Shown one piece after another: positions 42,028 to 50,684 of a DNA stretch of 64,000 nucleotides. Position numbers and translations under genes: made by a program. Positions within the stretch are counted from its first letter, which is position 1, and the number at the start of each line of letters is the position of its first letter. Where the stretch lies: NCBI GenBank assembly GCA_024742495.1, contig JANSYJ010000007.1:1-64000 (forward strand). Direction: 5' to 3'. Source of the DNA: Bacteroidota bacterium (GTDB taxonomy: Bacteria; Bacteroidota; Bacteroidia; Flavobacteriales; Schleiferiaceae). The notes under the pieces were generated by a model, which saw only the letters and a program-made list of their open reading frames with translations, was not told the origin of the DNA and did no database searches.

Positions 42028-43668
42028 ATGTCGCGCAATCTTCTTCGCTTTGGCTTAGCCTTGTTTCTTTCAATTTCCGGAAAGGAAATAAATCTTCAGG
42101 CACAATCCACAGTGCAAAAGAGCTCCGTGTTTGAAACGGAGTATGCGGGTTTTAGTCCTAAGCTATTGCACGAAAAGGCGGGCAAAATTTATGGCGCCAA
42201 TGTAGCCCATAATCTTATTCGAGTAGTGGTTTACAATAAGGCAAATCTATCTGAAGAGAGCCAATTTGATGTTGAAATTGGCTTAGCTGATTTGACCCAG
42301 TATGCGCTTTTGGATCTGATTTGGTTTAATGGTAGAATTACGGCCATTATTAAAGAAGATAATGCTTCTGCTACCTGGCTTGGCGTGAAGGCCCTTCCAA
42401 TAAATATTGAGACAAGAAAGCTTGAGAAACCAATTATGCTTTATCGGAAGAAATACGATAAAAGGAGTGAAAGGGGGCAGTTTAAAGTAGACTTTTCCAA
42501 GGAAAGGCTAGTCTTACAAAACGCAAGCTACAGCATAGATCGAGGCATTACTGAAAAACTGTGGACTATATATGATGCGGACTTGAAGAAGCTAATGTCC
42601 TATGAATACCAGGTCCAGGGCAAAGAAGAAGACCTATATTCTAGTGTTGTGTTTGATCAAGAAGGTAACCTTTACTTTCAAAATGATGATCAACTTTTTA
42701 TCCATCCAATGGATGAAACTAAGCCGGTAAAGAAGATAGCCTTACCTATGATTAAGGAGGAGGAGCTAATTGCATTCAGCTTTCAAGTGGCTGCAATGCC
42801 CAATGGACAAATTGCTATATGCGCCTTTTATCAATCTGAGGATAGTATTCAAGAAGCAAATTCCAACTTTGGCGGCATTGAGGTGCCTTTCGATGATTTT
42901 ACTACCGAAGGCATACTCTACTATGTTTTTGATCCATCTAGCCAGGGCTTTGTGGTACAACGCAAGCATAAATTTGAGCAAGATTATGTAGATCGTTTTT
43001 TAGAGGATGATGCTATTGGTAAGCAGTCTAGAATCCCGCAAGTTTTTACGAATATCAAGTTATATTTTGATGAAATAGGAGCCTGTTACCTTCTGGGAGA
43101 GCGATTGGTGCAGCGTCCAATGTTCGACTTTGGGGTTATTTATTCCACCAATACAACCGATGTAAGCAAACAAACTGGGGAAACCTTTGAATTGGAAGAC
43201 CTTATTCTTCTGAAGCTAGATGTACGTGGGGATATTGCTTGGCAAGAGTATGTTCCCAAAATGCAGCGCTATATATGGAGGGACCTAAAGGGAATAGAAA
43301 CTATTTTAGACAGTGATAGGGCTCTTACTCAAAGGCCATTAGGTGAATACGATTACTTCTCTTTTTACGCTCGGCTTGGCGAGGAAGGAATAGAATTATT
43401 TTACAATGACGATGAGAAAAATAAGCAAGGGCGAGTTTCTTATGAGGATGTTAAATTGTACCGGTATCCCGATCAAGGCGGTCCTGTTTATCTGCTATTC
43501 GACAAGGAGTCGGGGGCGGCAAAAACACGCGCCTTTTGGGAGGATTTAGTTGCTGAAGACGATCTTTTCTTTAAAACTCAAAACTTGTTTTATAGCGAGT
43601 TGGAGAAAAGCTATTACGGCATTTTATCGCGCAAAGAAGATTTTCAGCTAATTCGCTTTAGACCTTAG
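42028..43668 (+). CDS. Secreted protein, paralog family member 2 (unknown function)
   Basis: The 546-residue protein has a signal peptide (FGLALFLSISGKEINLQAQ) and is co-linear with the gene at 40291: FETEYAGFSPKLLHE, then VFDPSSQGFVVQRKHKFEQ, RIPQVFTNIKLYFDEIGACY, LLGERLVQRP, GEYDYFSFYARLGEEGIELF and QGRVSYEDV. It is probably periplasmic, with an unknown ligand. The G of its TAG stop is also the first base of GTTGGCGTG, the left boundary of the cassette-like insert at 43668-45116, so the insertion occurred exactly at its stop codon. Confidence 0.75.
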   Translation: MSRNLLRFGLALFLSISGKEINLQAQSTVQKSSVFETEYAGFSPKLLHEKAGKIYGANVAHNLIRVVVYNKANLSEESQFDVEIGLADLTQYALLDLIWFNGRITAIIKEDNASATWLGVKALPINIETRKLEKPIMLYRKKYDKRSERGQFKVDFSKERLVLQNASYSIDRGITEKLWTIYDADLKKLMSYEYQVQGKEEDLYSSVVFDQEGNLYFQNDDQLFIHPMDETKPVKKIALPMIKEEELIAFSFQVAAMPNGQIAICAFYQSEDSIQEANSNFGGIEVPFDDFTTEGILYYVFDPSSQGFVVQRKHKFEQDYVDRFLEDDAIGKQSRIPQVFTNIKLYFDEIGACYLLGERLVQRPMFDFGVIYSTNTTDVSKQTGETFELEDLILLKLDVRGDIAWQEYVPKMQRYIWRDLKGIETILDSDRALTQRPLGEYDYFSFYARLGEEGIELFYNDDEKNKQGRVSYEDVKLYRYPDQGGPVYLLFDKESGAAKTRAFWEDLVAEDDLFFKTQNLFYSELEKSYYGILSRKEDFQLIRFRP

Positions 43669-43699
43669 TTGGCGTGCATTTGACCAAACCAAGAACTTC

Positions 43700-44200
43700 A
43701 TGACAAAACGAGATTTTTTTATCCTGCTACTCAAAATTTTCGGACTCTATTCACTTATTGCTTCGTTGTTTTCAGCTCTTCCAGGACAACTATCATTTTT
43801 AATTCAATCTTTGGATCCCATCTCATTGATCATAATGACAGTTTCTATCGTGATTGTCCTTGGACTTTTTGCCCTGCTCATCTTCAAGGCCGACAAAGTT
43901 GTAAACCTTCTAAAACTCGACAGAGGATTTGACGAGGAAAGGATTGAATTAGGAAAAATTGACTCCGACCAGATTATAAAAATTGGAACCTTCGTTATTG
44001 GAGGTTTTTTGCTGCTGGACCATTTACCGACCTTTCTCAGTCAGACGATTTTCGCTTTCAAAGCCAGTCAAATAGGACTAGACCATAACGATCAAGACAA
44101 AACGATTTGGCTTGCTAACGGAGTGAACATCATAATAGGCTATTTGCTCCTGACCAATTATGATTTCGTTGCGAAAGGACTTAAGACAAAAAAGAAATAA
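43700..44200 (+). CDS. Cassette-borne four-helix membrane protein of unknown function
   Basis: The 166-residue protein has about four transmembrane helices (FFILLLKIFGLYSLIASLFS, LIIMTVSIVIVLGLFALLIF, IIKIGTFVIGGFLLLDHLPT, LANGVNIIIGYLLLTNYDFV) and a Lys-rich C-terminus. No family function is known to me. Similar small membrane proteins recur in cassette-like settings in Flavobacteriia. It starts 24 nt inside the left cassette boundary and ends 7 nt before the attC-like box. Its AT-rich codon use (AAA, ATT) differs from the flanking secreted-protein genes. Confidence 0.75.
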   Translation: MTKRDFFILLLKIFGLYSLIASLFSALPGQLSFLIQSLDPISLIIMTVSIVIVLGLFALLIFKADKVVNLLKLDRGFDEERIELGKIDSDQIIKIGTFVIGGFLLLDHLPTFLSQTIFAFKASQIGLDHNDQDKTIWLANGVNIIIGYLLLTNYDFVAKGLKTKKK

Positions 44201-44207
44201 AAAACGA

Positions 44208-44340
44208 CACGCCAACAACAAATAAACTCAAGGCGGCTTTAACTCCGCTCCGGTAGGGCGTTTACGGTTGACAGAGAAACCTTTCATTTCTTTACAAAAC
44301 CACGAACGAAGCCGCCCTGCGTTTATTCAGGGCCGTTGGC
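44208..44340. repeat. attC-like imperfect hairpin site 1
   Basis: CACGCCAAC (44208-44216), AATAAAC (44221-44227) and GGCGGCTT (44232-44239) pair in order with GTTGGC (44335-44340), GTTTATT (44321-44327) and AAGCCGCC (44309-44316). Unpaired bases lie between, and a ~70-nt centre lies within. The whole is a ~130-nt foldback like an integron recombination site. It does not follow strict RYYYAAC/GTTRRRY at its outer boxes. Confidence 0.7.
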
Positions 44341-44352
44341 ACACATTAAAAA

Positions 44353-44979
44353 ATGACTGATAATCATTTCATAGAAAAATTCAAATCTAAATCTGACACC
44401 GAGTTGGAAATGATTGCAGTGAATTCAAAGTCGTTTGTTTTTGACGCACGATACGCAGCCATTACTTTGCTTAAGGACCGAAATTACGATTCTGATATAA
44501 TTAACCAGGTAGAGAAGGAGTATAAGAACCTTGTAAAAGCCCAGGAATCGAAAACAAAAGACCTAAAAAGCCAAGACCAGCGATTAATAAGAGGAATCCG
44601 ACAAATACCAATTAAAAAAACAGGAAAATATGGTCTTAAAAGTGGAAATGAATTACAAGTAAAAAGACTTAATGAAGATTACTTTCAAGTCAGAATTGAA
44701 GACCATTTTATAAGTGAATTTGCACCAGTTATAATTTGCAAAATTAATGATGACTCAACTTACTTTTGCTACCCGTTTTTATACTTAAAATCGACTCTGA
44801 AATTTGGCTTTGGCGGAACTGCTTTGATAATCATTTTGTCCTTTCTGGGTTATGTGGAAAATGAAATATTTATTTTTTCTCTTCCTCTTGTCATGTCAAT
44901 TGGACTTCAATTGCTATTGATGCCTTTTATCTATTTTGTAATACGTTATTTTTTTAAAAAGCGACTGAGAAAAGAATGA
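44353..44979 (+). CDS. Cassette-borne membrane protein of unknown function
   Basis: The 208-residue product has a charged helical N-terminal half (MIAVNSKSFVFDARYAAITL, LLKDRNYDSDIINQVEKEY) and two C-terminal transmembrane helices (FGGTALIIILSFLGYVE, FSLPLVMSIGLQLLLMPFIY) with a basic tail (FKKRLRKE). The pattern 'TELEMIA..F...AR.AAI.LL..R' resembles a short domain found at the start of many Bacteroidota membrane proteins of unknown role. It starts 17 nt inside cassette 2 and stops 4 nt before the GTGTGCCAA box. Confidence 0.75.
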   Translation: MTDNHFIEKFKSKSDTELEMIAVNSKSFVFDARYAAITLLKDRNYDSDIINQVEKEYKNLVKAQESKTKDLKSQDQRLIRGIRQIPIKKTGKYGLKSGNELQVKRLNEDYFQVRIEDHFISEFAPVIICKINDDSTYFCYPFLYLKSTLKFGFGGTALIIILSFLGYVENEIFIFSLPLVMSIGLQLLLMPFIYFVIRYFFKKRLRKE

Positions 44980-44983
44980 AAAC

Positions 44984-45116
44984 GTGTGCCAATAACACAT
45001 ATTTCTTATGGCGATTAAACCTCTGCGAGCAAGGTTTTCGCTCCGTAGCAAGCTTTGGTTTCCGTGGACAGAAAAGTGCTTCGAAACCGACTCAAGCCAT
45101 ACACAAACCGTTAAGT
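44984..45116. repeat. attC-like imperfect hairpin site 2
   Basis: GTGTGCCAA (44984-44992) complements the GTTGGCACAC at this cassette's own left end. TATGGC (45007-45012) pairs with GCCATA (45096-45101). The right box GTTAAGT (45110-45116) matches the integron consensus GTTRRRY, and its TTAAGT part would be host sequence after insertion. Length and layout match site 1. Confidence 0.6.
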
Positions 45117-45204
45117 GAATTCTTGCGGCCAATTACTACTTCCCTGCAATAAGCGTTTTAGGCGGCCTAGATTTTTCCGTAACCTTGCATTTTGATTTTA
45201 ACCT

Positions 45205-47310
45205 ATGACTCCAAAAAATCTGCGTATTAGCCTAAGCTTGCTTTTGGGCTGTATAACTCTTGCTACTACTTTAAAGGCTCAAATTACCGAGGGTGAATTC
45301 TTAGAAAGTGCTGGTCCTATTCCAGCAGACTTTTTAGAGTCTTGGTCTTCGAAGTTTCAAAATAGTCTTGATCAGGGTCTGGCAACGGATAAAGATGAGG
45401 ATGATCTCGAGGATTTTTGGTTAGAGCAGCATCACGGGATCGATGCCCTACTTCAAAGTGGTCGTTACTCTTTTGGCGACCCATTAACGATTTATATCAA
45501 TGAAATAGCGGATCACTTATTAAGGCATGATCAGGAATTACGTGATCAAATTAGAATTTACACCTTTAGATCTCCTTCTGTAAATGCCTTCACCTTGGCC
45601 GATGGCATCATCGCCATGAATACAGGTTTATTTGCCCACGTTAAGTCTGAGGCAGAATTAGCCTTTGTAATAGCTCATGAAATTGCACATTACACCCAGG
45701 ATCACTTTTACGAATCCTTTAAGGCAAACCGCGAGGCTTCGGAAAACTCCTATGATGGACCATCCTTAAGTTCTCTAGCGAAAATTGAGAATCGCATCGG
45801 TCGTAGTAAGGAGCATGAAATAGAAGCAGATCAATATGGCTTAGAGCTTTATCTGAAGAGCGACTATGCCCTTGAAGCGGTGAATGATTTGTTAAGCACT
45901 TTGCATCGGAGCTATATCCCTTATGGCAGGGCTCAGGTAAGTTCTAATCCCTTTTGTGTAGTGGACGATTGCTTTGAGATCCCCAATTTTTATTACCGGG
46001 AAAAGATCAGTCCAATCAGCCTTTCGGAAGATTATGAAGATCAGAGATTAACCCATCCCAATATTGGAACCCGCAGGAATGCCATCCAGGCTGCTTTAGT
46101 GCAAAGAGAAATAAAGCCAGGGGCACTGTTTGTCATCAGCGAAAGCAGATTTAAAAAACTAAGAGAGTTGGCCCGTTTTGAAGTGGTTCGGGAGCATTTG
46201 AACAATGGCGGATTTGCCTTGGCTCTGTATGATATTTATGTTTTAGAAGGAGAGTATCCAAATAATAAGTTTCTTACCATTTCTAAGGTACAGGCCCTAT
46301 ACGGCTTGGCCAGTTTTAAGGTAGTTGATGAAATTAGCTTGGTAATCCCTTCAAGCACCAAGGTTGAAGGACCTTCGCAACAATTGGTTCATTTAATTAA
46401 GCAGATGAGTCGCTCGCAAATTGTGACTATTGCCCTACAAGCAGCATTAGCCGCAGAGAAAGAGTATCCTACGGAAGCCTATCTTAAGCGTTACTCCAGC
46501 GAATTAGCCAAATACCTATTGGTCTTTTGCGATGAAAGTCCGACTAACTTTATGCAAAGCGCGGAGCAAATCCCGGCTTTCTCTAAATCAGAAACCGAGT
46601 TCCGATCGCCGCGAGCCTATTATCGCGCCCAGCAAAAGCATTACCAAGATTTTCATCGCTATCTAATAAAGGATAAAATCAATCAATCTTGGCTGGAGCA
46701 AGAAATGATAAAGCATGAGCGGTTTAGGGATAGCATTTTGGAAGATCGTCAATTGACCGTTCAGGAGCGCGAAGAGCGATTAGAGGCGAAGTGGGATCGT
46801 TTAGAAGAGCAGGGAAGCGGACTTAAGATTCGGAATTTGGTAGTGCTCGATCCCGTAATTAAAGTGATTAATGTTGGCGATGATCTGGATGAACGGCTGG
46901 AAGGTTTGGAGCAAGAACAGTTATTTAAACAGAATCTTGAAGGCTGGATTGAGGAACAAGGAATAAGGGCGGAATTGCTTTATTCGGAAAGCATGGAAGC
47001 TAATGATACGGAAAGCTACAATCAGTTTTGCAAGCTAGAAGAGTGGGTGCATGAGGCCAGGGTATTTAGAAGTTTTAGCCTGATGCCCATATCTATTGAT
47101 ATTCGCGATGACCTACCCAATTCAAATCGCTATGTGTGTCGCATAATCGGCATTATTGACAAAGATGGCTGGGATTCCTATTATTTTGGATTGTTTGATT
47201 TACAGAAAGGAAGAGTCATTTATCAAAGAGAAGGATCGGTAGGAGTGAAATTAAGTATGAGTGACTTAAAGGAACAAACTCAGAAGGATTTAAACATCAT
47301 ATACAATTAA
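45205..47310 (+). CDS. Secreted M48-family zinc metalloprotease
   Basis: The 701-residue protein has a signal peptide (LSLLLGCITLATTLKAQ), then an Oma1/BepA-like peptidase domain (~75-300). The domain shows INEIADHLL, VNAFTLADGIIAMNTGLFAH, the zinc site HEIAH (158-162) and the third-ligand region EIEADQYGLEL (205-215). The C-terminal ~350 residues are charged and unrecognised. Periplasmic M48 enzymes degrade misfolded outer-membrane proteins. This one sits among four secreted paralogs, so they may be clients or partners (inference). The TTTTCCGTAACCTTG stretch upstream resembles the region before paralog 2. Confidence 0.85.
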   Translation: MTPKNLRISLSLLLGCITLATTLKAQITEGEFLESAGPIPADFLESWSSKFQNSLDQGLATDKDEDDLEDFWLEQHHGIDALLQSGRYSFGDPLTIYINEIADHLLRHDQELRDQIRIYTFRSPSVNAFTLADGIIAMNTGLFAHVKSEAELAFVIAHEIAHYTQDHFYESFKANREASENSYDGPSLSSLAKIENRIGRSKEHEIEADQYGLELYLKSDYALEAVNDLLSTLHRSYIPYGRAQVSSNPFCVVDDCFEIPNFYYREKISPISLSEDYEDQRLTHPNIGTRRNAIQAALVQREIKPGALFVISESRFKKLRELARFEVVREHLNNGGFALALYDIYVLEGEYPNNKFLTISKVQALYGLASFKVVDEISLVIPSSTKVEGPSQQLVHLIKQMSRSQIVTIALQAALAAEKEYPTEAYLKRYSSELAKYLLVFCDESPTNFMQSAEQIPAFSKSETEFRSPRAYYRAQQKHYQDFHRYLIKDKINQSWLEQEMIKHERFRDSILEDRQLTVQEREERLEAKWDRLEEQGSGLKIRNLVVLDPVIKVINVGDDLDERLEGLEQEQLFKQNLEGWIEEQGIRAELLYSESMEANDTESYNQFCKLEEWVHEARVFRSFSLMPISIDIRDDLPNSNRYVCRIIGIIDKDGWDSYYFGLFDLQKGRVIYQREGSVGVKLSMSDLKEQTQKDLNIIYN

Positions 47311-47323
47311 TCAATTTTTTAAG

Positions 47324-48922
47324 ATGCGTTTACAAACAACCTGTTTAGGGATATTTATGCTTTGCTGCTTTTTAGGATCTGCCCAAAAGGTAGATTATGG
47401 AAGCCCTTTTGAAACGGAATACCGAGGATACGAACCCACCATTCTTTTTGAAGATGAGCGGTATTTATACGGCGTGGACTATAATTCACCGGATATTTTG
47501 CTTCAAATTTTTGATAAGAAGAAAAAGTCCTCAAAGAAACGTCACATTATTCCAATCCCAGAATTAAAGAAGGTACGCGAGAAAATCATTCGCTTTGGTT
47601 TCGTTGGCAATAAGTTAGTCCTATTCATGGAAATGGATTTTTATCGGGATGATAGAACCAAACTTTTCGCTTATGTCATTGATGCCGAACGCGGAAAGAT
47701 AGATGACGTAATCACCATAGTTGATAAGCCATACGATCGTTATTCGGAAAAGGGATACTACCAAGTAAAGATTAGTAGAGATACTAAAAGTGTGGTTGTA
47801 AACACGGCCACCTATTACGATGATAGGGATATGACCGACCAACTAATAATGTTGTTGGATGAGAATTTAGAAGCGGTTGAGCAACGTGAGTTTAATATCC
47901 GCGGAAAGAAAATCGAAGTAGGTACCCGCACCTTAATCGATAATGAAGGCACAATCTACTTTCTTGCCGATGATGAATTGGTAATGCTCGATCCCTTCAA
48001 TAATTTTGATGAATGGCGAGAGAAGGTCCCTAGCCAAGATTTGGCGGTAAATGGCGTCTTAAGAAGGCTTGCCTTAAACTTCCGACCCGATGGTAACCTG
48101 GTTCTTACCGGCTTTTATGAAACTACTGATAAGGAAGATCAGCCTGATGCCAACCTCCCACGACGGGACCGCAAGGAAGGTGATACCCAAATAGAGGGCA
48201 TAAAATGCTTGATATTCGATCCATTGAATCAGGAGTTTATTTCTGAAAAACTAACTTTATTTGATCAAGATTTTATTGATGATTTCCGATTGGATGATGA
48301 CAAGCACGATAATCATGATGGAGAAATTAATCAGGATTTCAATGATATTCGTTTTCATTTCGATAATGAGGGGAACTCCTATTTAATTGCTCAGCCCTTT
48401 TACATTCAACGCAGTTATGATCAGAATGGTAGTCTTACCGCGGAATATTATAACTATTTGGAATTAATGCTAATAGGCTTTGACCCAAATGGTGAAATGC
48501 TTTGGGGGGAGCGCGTACCCTTGCGCCAGCAATATTATTGGTCTGGCTTTTTGGGCTTTATCTATGGCTCACATGGCACCACTTTCCTCACTCTGCCCGA
48601 TGAAATTAATGGATTCTTCGATTATACTTCCTTTATTAAGGATGGTCAGATCGTAATTGTCTACAATGATATGCTACTAAACCGCGCTGGTAAAAACCAA
48701 GATCAAGAATTGGAAACGTACCGAAAGATTAAAAAGGGCAATCCCGTGGTGCAGGAGATTAATTTAGCCAATGGAGAAAGAAAGGGCAGCGTGGTTCCCA
48801 ATTTGGCTCGTCCCAAAATGTATTTAAAACCAGGCTTAATGCACTACAGCGCCAAGGATGACACTTTCTACTACTTCTTAGTCTATAAAAAGATGATGCA
48901 GTTGAACAGTTTTAAATTGTAA
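47324..48922 (+). CDS. Secreted protein, paralog family member 3 (unknown function)
   Basis: The 532-residue protein has a signal peptide (CLGIFMLCCFLGSAQ), then the family start motif FETEYRGYEPTILFEDE. It has blocks matching members 1 and 2 in order (GIKCLIFDPLNQEFISEKL, NDIRFHFDNEGNSYLI, YTSFIKDGQIVIVYNDML, MHYSAKDDTFYYFLVYKK). It is more distant from 1 and 2 than they are from each other. It starts 14 nt after the M48 peptidase stop, so the two are probably co-transcribed. A strong terminator follows. Function is unknown. Confidence 0.75.
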   Translation: MRLQTTCLGIFMLCCFLGSAQKVDYGSPFETEYRGYEPTILFEDERYLYGVDYNSPDILLQIFDKKKKSSKKRHIIPIPELKKVREKIIRFGFVGNKLVLFMEMDFYRDDRTKLFAYVIDAERGKIDDVITIVDKPYDRYSEKGYYQVKISRDTKSVVVNTATYYDDRDMTDQLIMLLDENLEAVEQREFNIRGKKIEVGTRTLIDNEGTIYFLADDELVMLDPFNNFDEWREKVPSQDLAVNGVLRRLALNFRPDGNLVLTGFYETTDKEDQPDANLPRRDRKEGDTQIEGIKCLIFDPLNQEFISEKLTLFDQDFIDDFRLDDDKHDNHDGEINQDFNDIRFHFDNEGNSYLIAQPFYIQRSYDQNGSLTAEYYNYLELMLIGFDPNGEMLWGERVPLRQQYYWSGFLGFIYGSHGTTFLTLPDEINGFFDYTSFIKDGQIVIVYNDMLLNRAGKNQDQELETYRKIKKGNPVVQEINLANGERKGSVVPNLARPKMYLKPGLMHYSAKDDTFYYFLVYKKMMQLNSFKL

Positions 48923-48966
48923 TCTAATGCTGCTTAGTTTAAAAGCTTGAAGCAAATAATTCTGAG

Positions 48967-49008
48967 GCCACATTGTAAAGCAAGCGTTTTAAAGTGTGGC
49001 TTTTTTTT
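48967..49008 (+). terminator. Terminator after secreted paralog 3
   Basis: GCCACA (from 48967) pairs with TGTGGC (ending 49000), extended by AAAG/TTGT-type pairs, and is followed by eight T residues. Confidence 0.8.
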
Positions 49009-49046
49009 GAATGAAAATCCCAGTCCAATAAGCTAGCCCTTTAATT

Positions 49047-50633
49047 ATGAAAATGAAAATTAGTCTGTTTTTAATGTCGCTTCTGATAAGTAGCAGTATT
49101 AAGGCACAAGTATCGCAGGAGCCTAAATTTAGTGCTTTATACGAAGCAGAAGAAGGTCCCTTTTCCCCGAGGATTATTTTGGAGACAGAAAGTAGCTTGT
49201 ATTTTACTTACTTCAATGGACCAAAAGATCTATATGTTGGCGCTTTTAATAAAGCCGATATGACTTTGCATTATCAGCAAAGTTTGCCACTACTAGACAT
49301 TAGAGCTAAGGAGTTAATAATTGATTGGAGAGTAAATGGAACAAGTTTAAACTACTTTGTCCTCTATGATATTTTAAGGGACAATCAGTATGTGGTTCAG
49401 GCACATAGTTTTGACCTGCTGAACCAGAAAGATTTGGGAAGTAAAGAAATGTACCGTCGAGACTATAAAAACTCCATGAGTAAAGGAATGATTGATGCCT
49501 ATTTAGGCAATGATCTTAGTAAAATTCTCTTAAAGGATCAGAAAAGAGATCTTGTAGAAAAGACGCTATCGGAAACCTTGTTGGTCTTTAATGATGCATT
49601 TGAACTAGAAAAAAGCATCGAGCTTTATAAGGGGAATGGTGTACCCAAATTGGCATTTTTAAAGCCCCATATTGATGAAGAGAATAACCTCTATTTCATA
49701 ACTGCAAATAGCCTTGTGTTCTTGGATGCTTTTAAGAATTTCGAACGCTATGAGGAAAAGCTTCCTCTAAGCTCCATACCGGTTGGTTCCACGGTATTTC
49801 CTATTTCCTCTCAAATTAAACCAGGCGAAAACCCAATTTTCATTCTTGGCTACAAGGCTAATTTAAACAGACTTAACTATTTTGACTTTGGTTCTGTAAT
49901 ACGGGAGCAGAAATCTTACAAGGAAAGAGAAGGCTTAATTTATGCGGAATTCGATCCACTGAACCAATCTTGGGCGAAATTTATTTTGAACGGTAAGCCA
50001 GAAGGCAGTATAAATATGGGCTATTACCCTTTTGTACGTGGCTCAATATCCCAGACCCAGTTTTATAATTACTTACCAGATGATTTCGGAGCTGGAAATG
50101 ATTACGACAATTTAAGCGATGAAACAGGCACCTTTTACGCGGCATTCTCTTTGGTTCTAAGAAATCAAGGAACTACCAGCAAAGAAATCAGTCATTTCCA
50201 CTTCGATAATATTGTGACATCATTCAGCAAAGAGGGTCAGCTAAATTGGGTGCAAAATGTAACTTATCTGGCTGAGCTTGATAAACCTGTAGATGAAATT
50301 TTCAAGATCGACGATTATTTTGATTTTAAGCTGTTAGAGGACAAAGAATCCATCTACTTATTGATGAATGATATGCCTGAGAATAAAGGAATCGATATTG
50401 ATGATTATGATGAGCTAGAACCAGTACAAGACTATGACGATATAGTTCCCGTTCTTATTCGGTTTAATAAAGTTAGTGGGGCGGCGGAGCGCATTTCTGC
50501 CATTAACTTAAGTGAGGAGGATTTATTTCTTAATGTAAGCTCTCTGCATAAAAGTAGCACCGAGGCAGGCACATACTACTATTTTATAAGTAATGATGAT
50601 GAGTTTAAGCTAGCACATTGGTCAATGCGCTAG
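49047..50633 (+). CDS. Secreted protein, paralog family member 4 (unknown function)
   Basis: The 528-residue protein has a signal peptide (ISLFLMSLLISSSIKAQ) and the family motif YEAEEGPFSPRIILETE. Strand blocks continue to the end (GAFNKADMTLHYQQSLPLL, GLIYAEFDPLNQSWAKFIL, YYYFISNDDEFKLAHWSM). An acidic insert (IDIDDYDELEPVQDYDDIVP) sets it apart. It has its own transcription unit, between two terminators. It is the most divergent of the four. The fold is probably beta-propeller-like by strand periodicity, but I recognise no family. Confidence 0.72.
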   Translation: MKMKISLFLMSLLISSSIKAQVSQEPKFSALYEAEEGPFSPRIILETESSLYFTYFNGPKDLYVGAFNKADMTLHYQQSLPLLDIRAKELIIDWRVNGTSLNYFVLYDILRDNQYVVQAHSFDLLNQKDLGSKEMYRRDYKNSMSKGMIDAYLGNDLSKILLKDQKRDLVEKTLSETLLVFNDAFELEKSIELYKGNGVPKLAFLKPHIDEENNLYFITANSLVFLDAFKNFERYEEKLPLSSIPVGSTVFPISSQIKPGENPIFILGYKANLNRLNYFDFGSVIREQKSYKEREGLIYAEFDPLNQSWAKFILNGKPEGSINMGYYPFVRGSISQTQFYNYLPDDFGAGNDYDNLSDETGTFYAAFSLVLRNQGTTSKEISHFHFDNIVTSFSKEGQLNWVQNVTYLAELDKPVDEIFKIDDYFDFKLLEDKESIYLLMNDMPENKGIDIDDYDELEPVQDYDDIVPVLIRFNKVSGAAERISAINLSEEDLFLNVSSLHKSSTEAGTYYYFISNDDEFKLAHWSMR

Positions 50634-50655
50634 AGGTTTTATACCAAGCAATATT

Positions 50656-50684
50656 AAAGGGAGTACGAAAGGCTCCCTTTTTTA
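50656..50684 (+). terminator. Bidirectional terminator between paralog 4 and meaB
   Basis: AAAGGGAG pairs with CTCCCTTT around a 9-nt loop, with T-runs downstream on the plus strand and A/T-rich sequence on the other side. It serves two convergent genes. Confidence 0.8.

Larger units (their letters stand above)
43668..45116 (+). mobile_element. Two-gene integron-like cassette pair (attC-like sites, no integrase)
   Basis: Cassette 1 (43669-44335) starts with (G)TTGGCGTG and ends with CACGCCAAC, followed by a hairpin closing at GTTGGC. Cassette 2 (44336-45110) starts (G)TTGGCACAC and ends with GTGTGCCAA plus a hairpin closing at GTTAAGT. In each, the end box complements the cassette's own start, as expected if it once circularised through one attC site. 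Each carries one gene in the same orientation. The insert interrupts the secreted-paralog cluster. Confidence 0.65.

Noticed and set aside
43668-45116. A canonical class of integron with standard attC boxes
   Set aside because: The outer boxes do not meet the strict consensus except GTTAAGT, and no integrase gene is in the window. It is therefore reported as cassette-like rather than as a confirmed integron.
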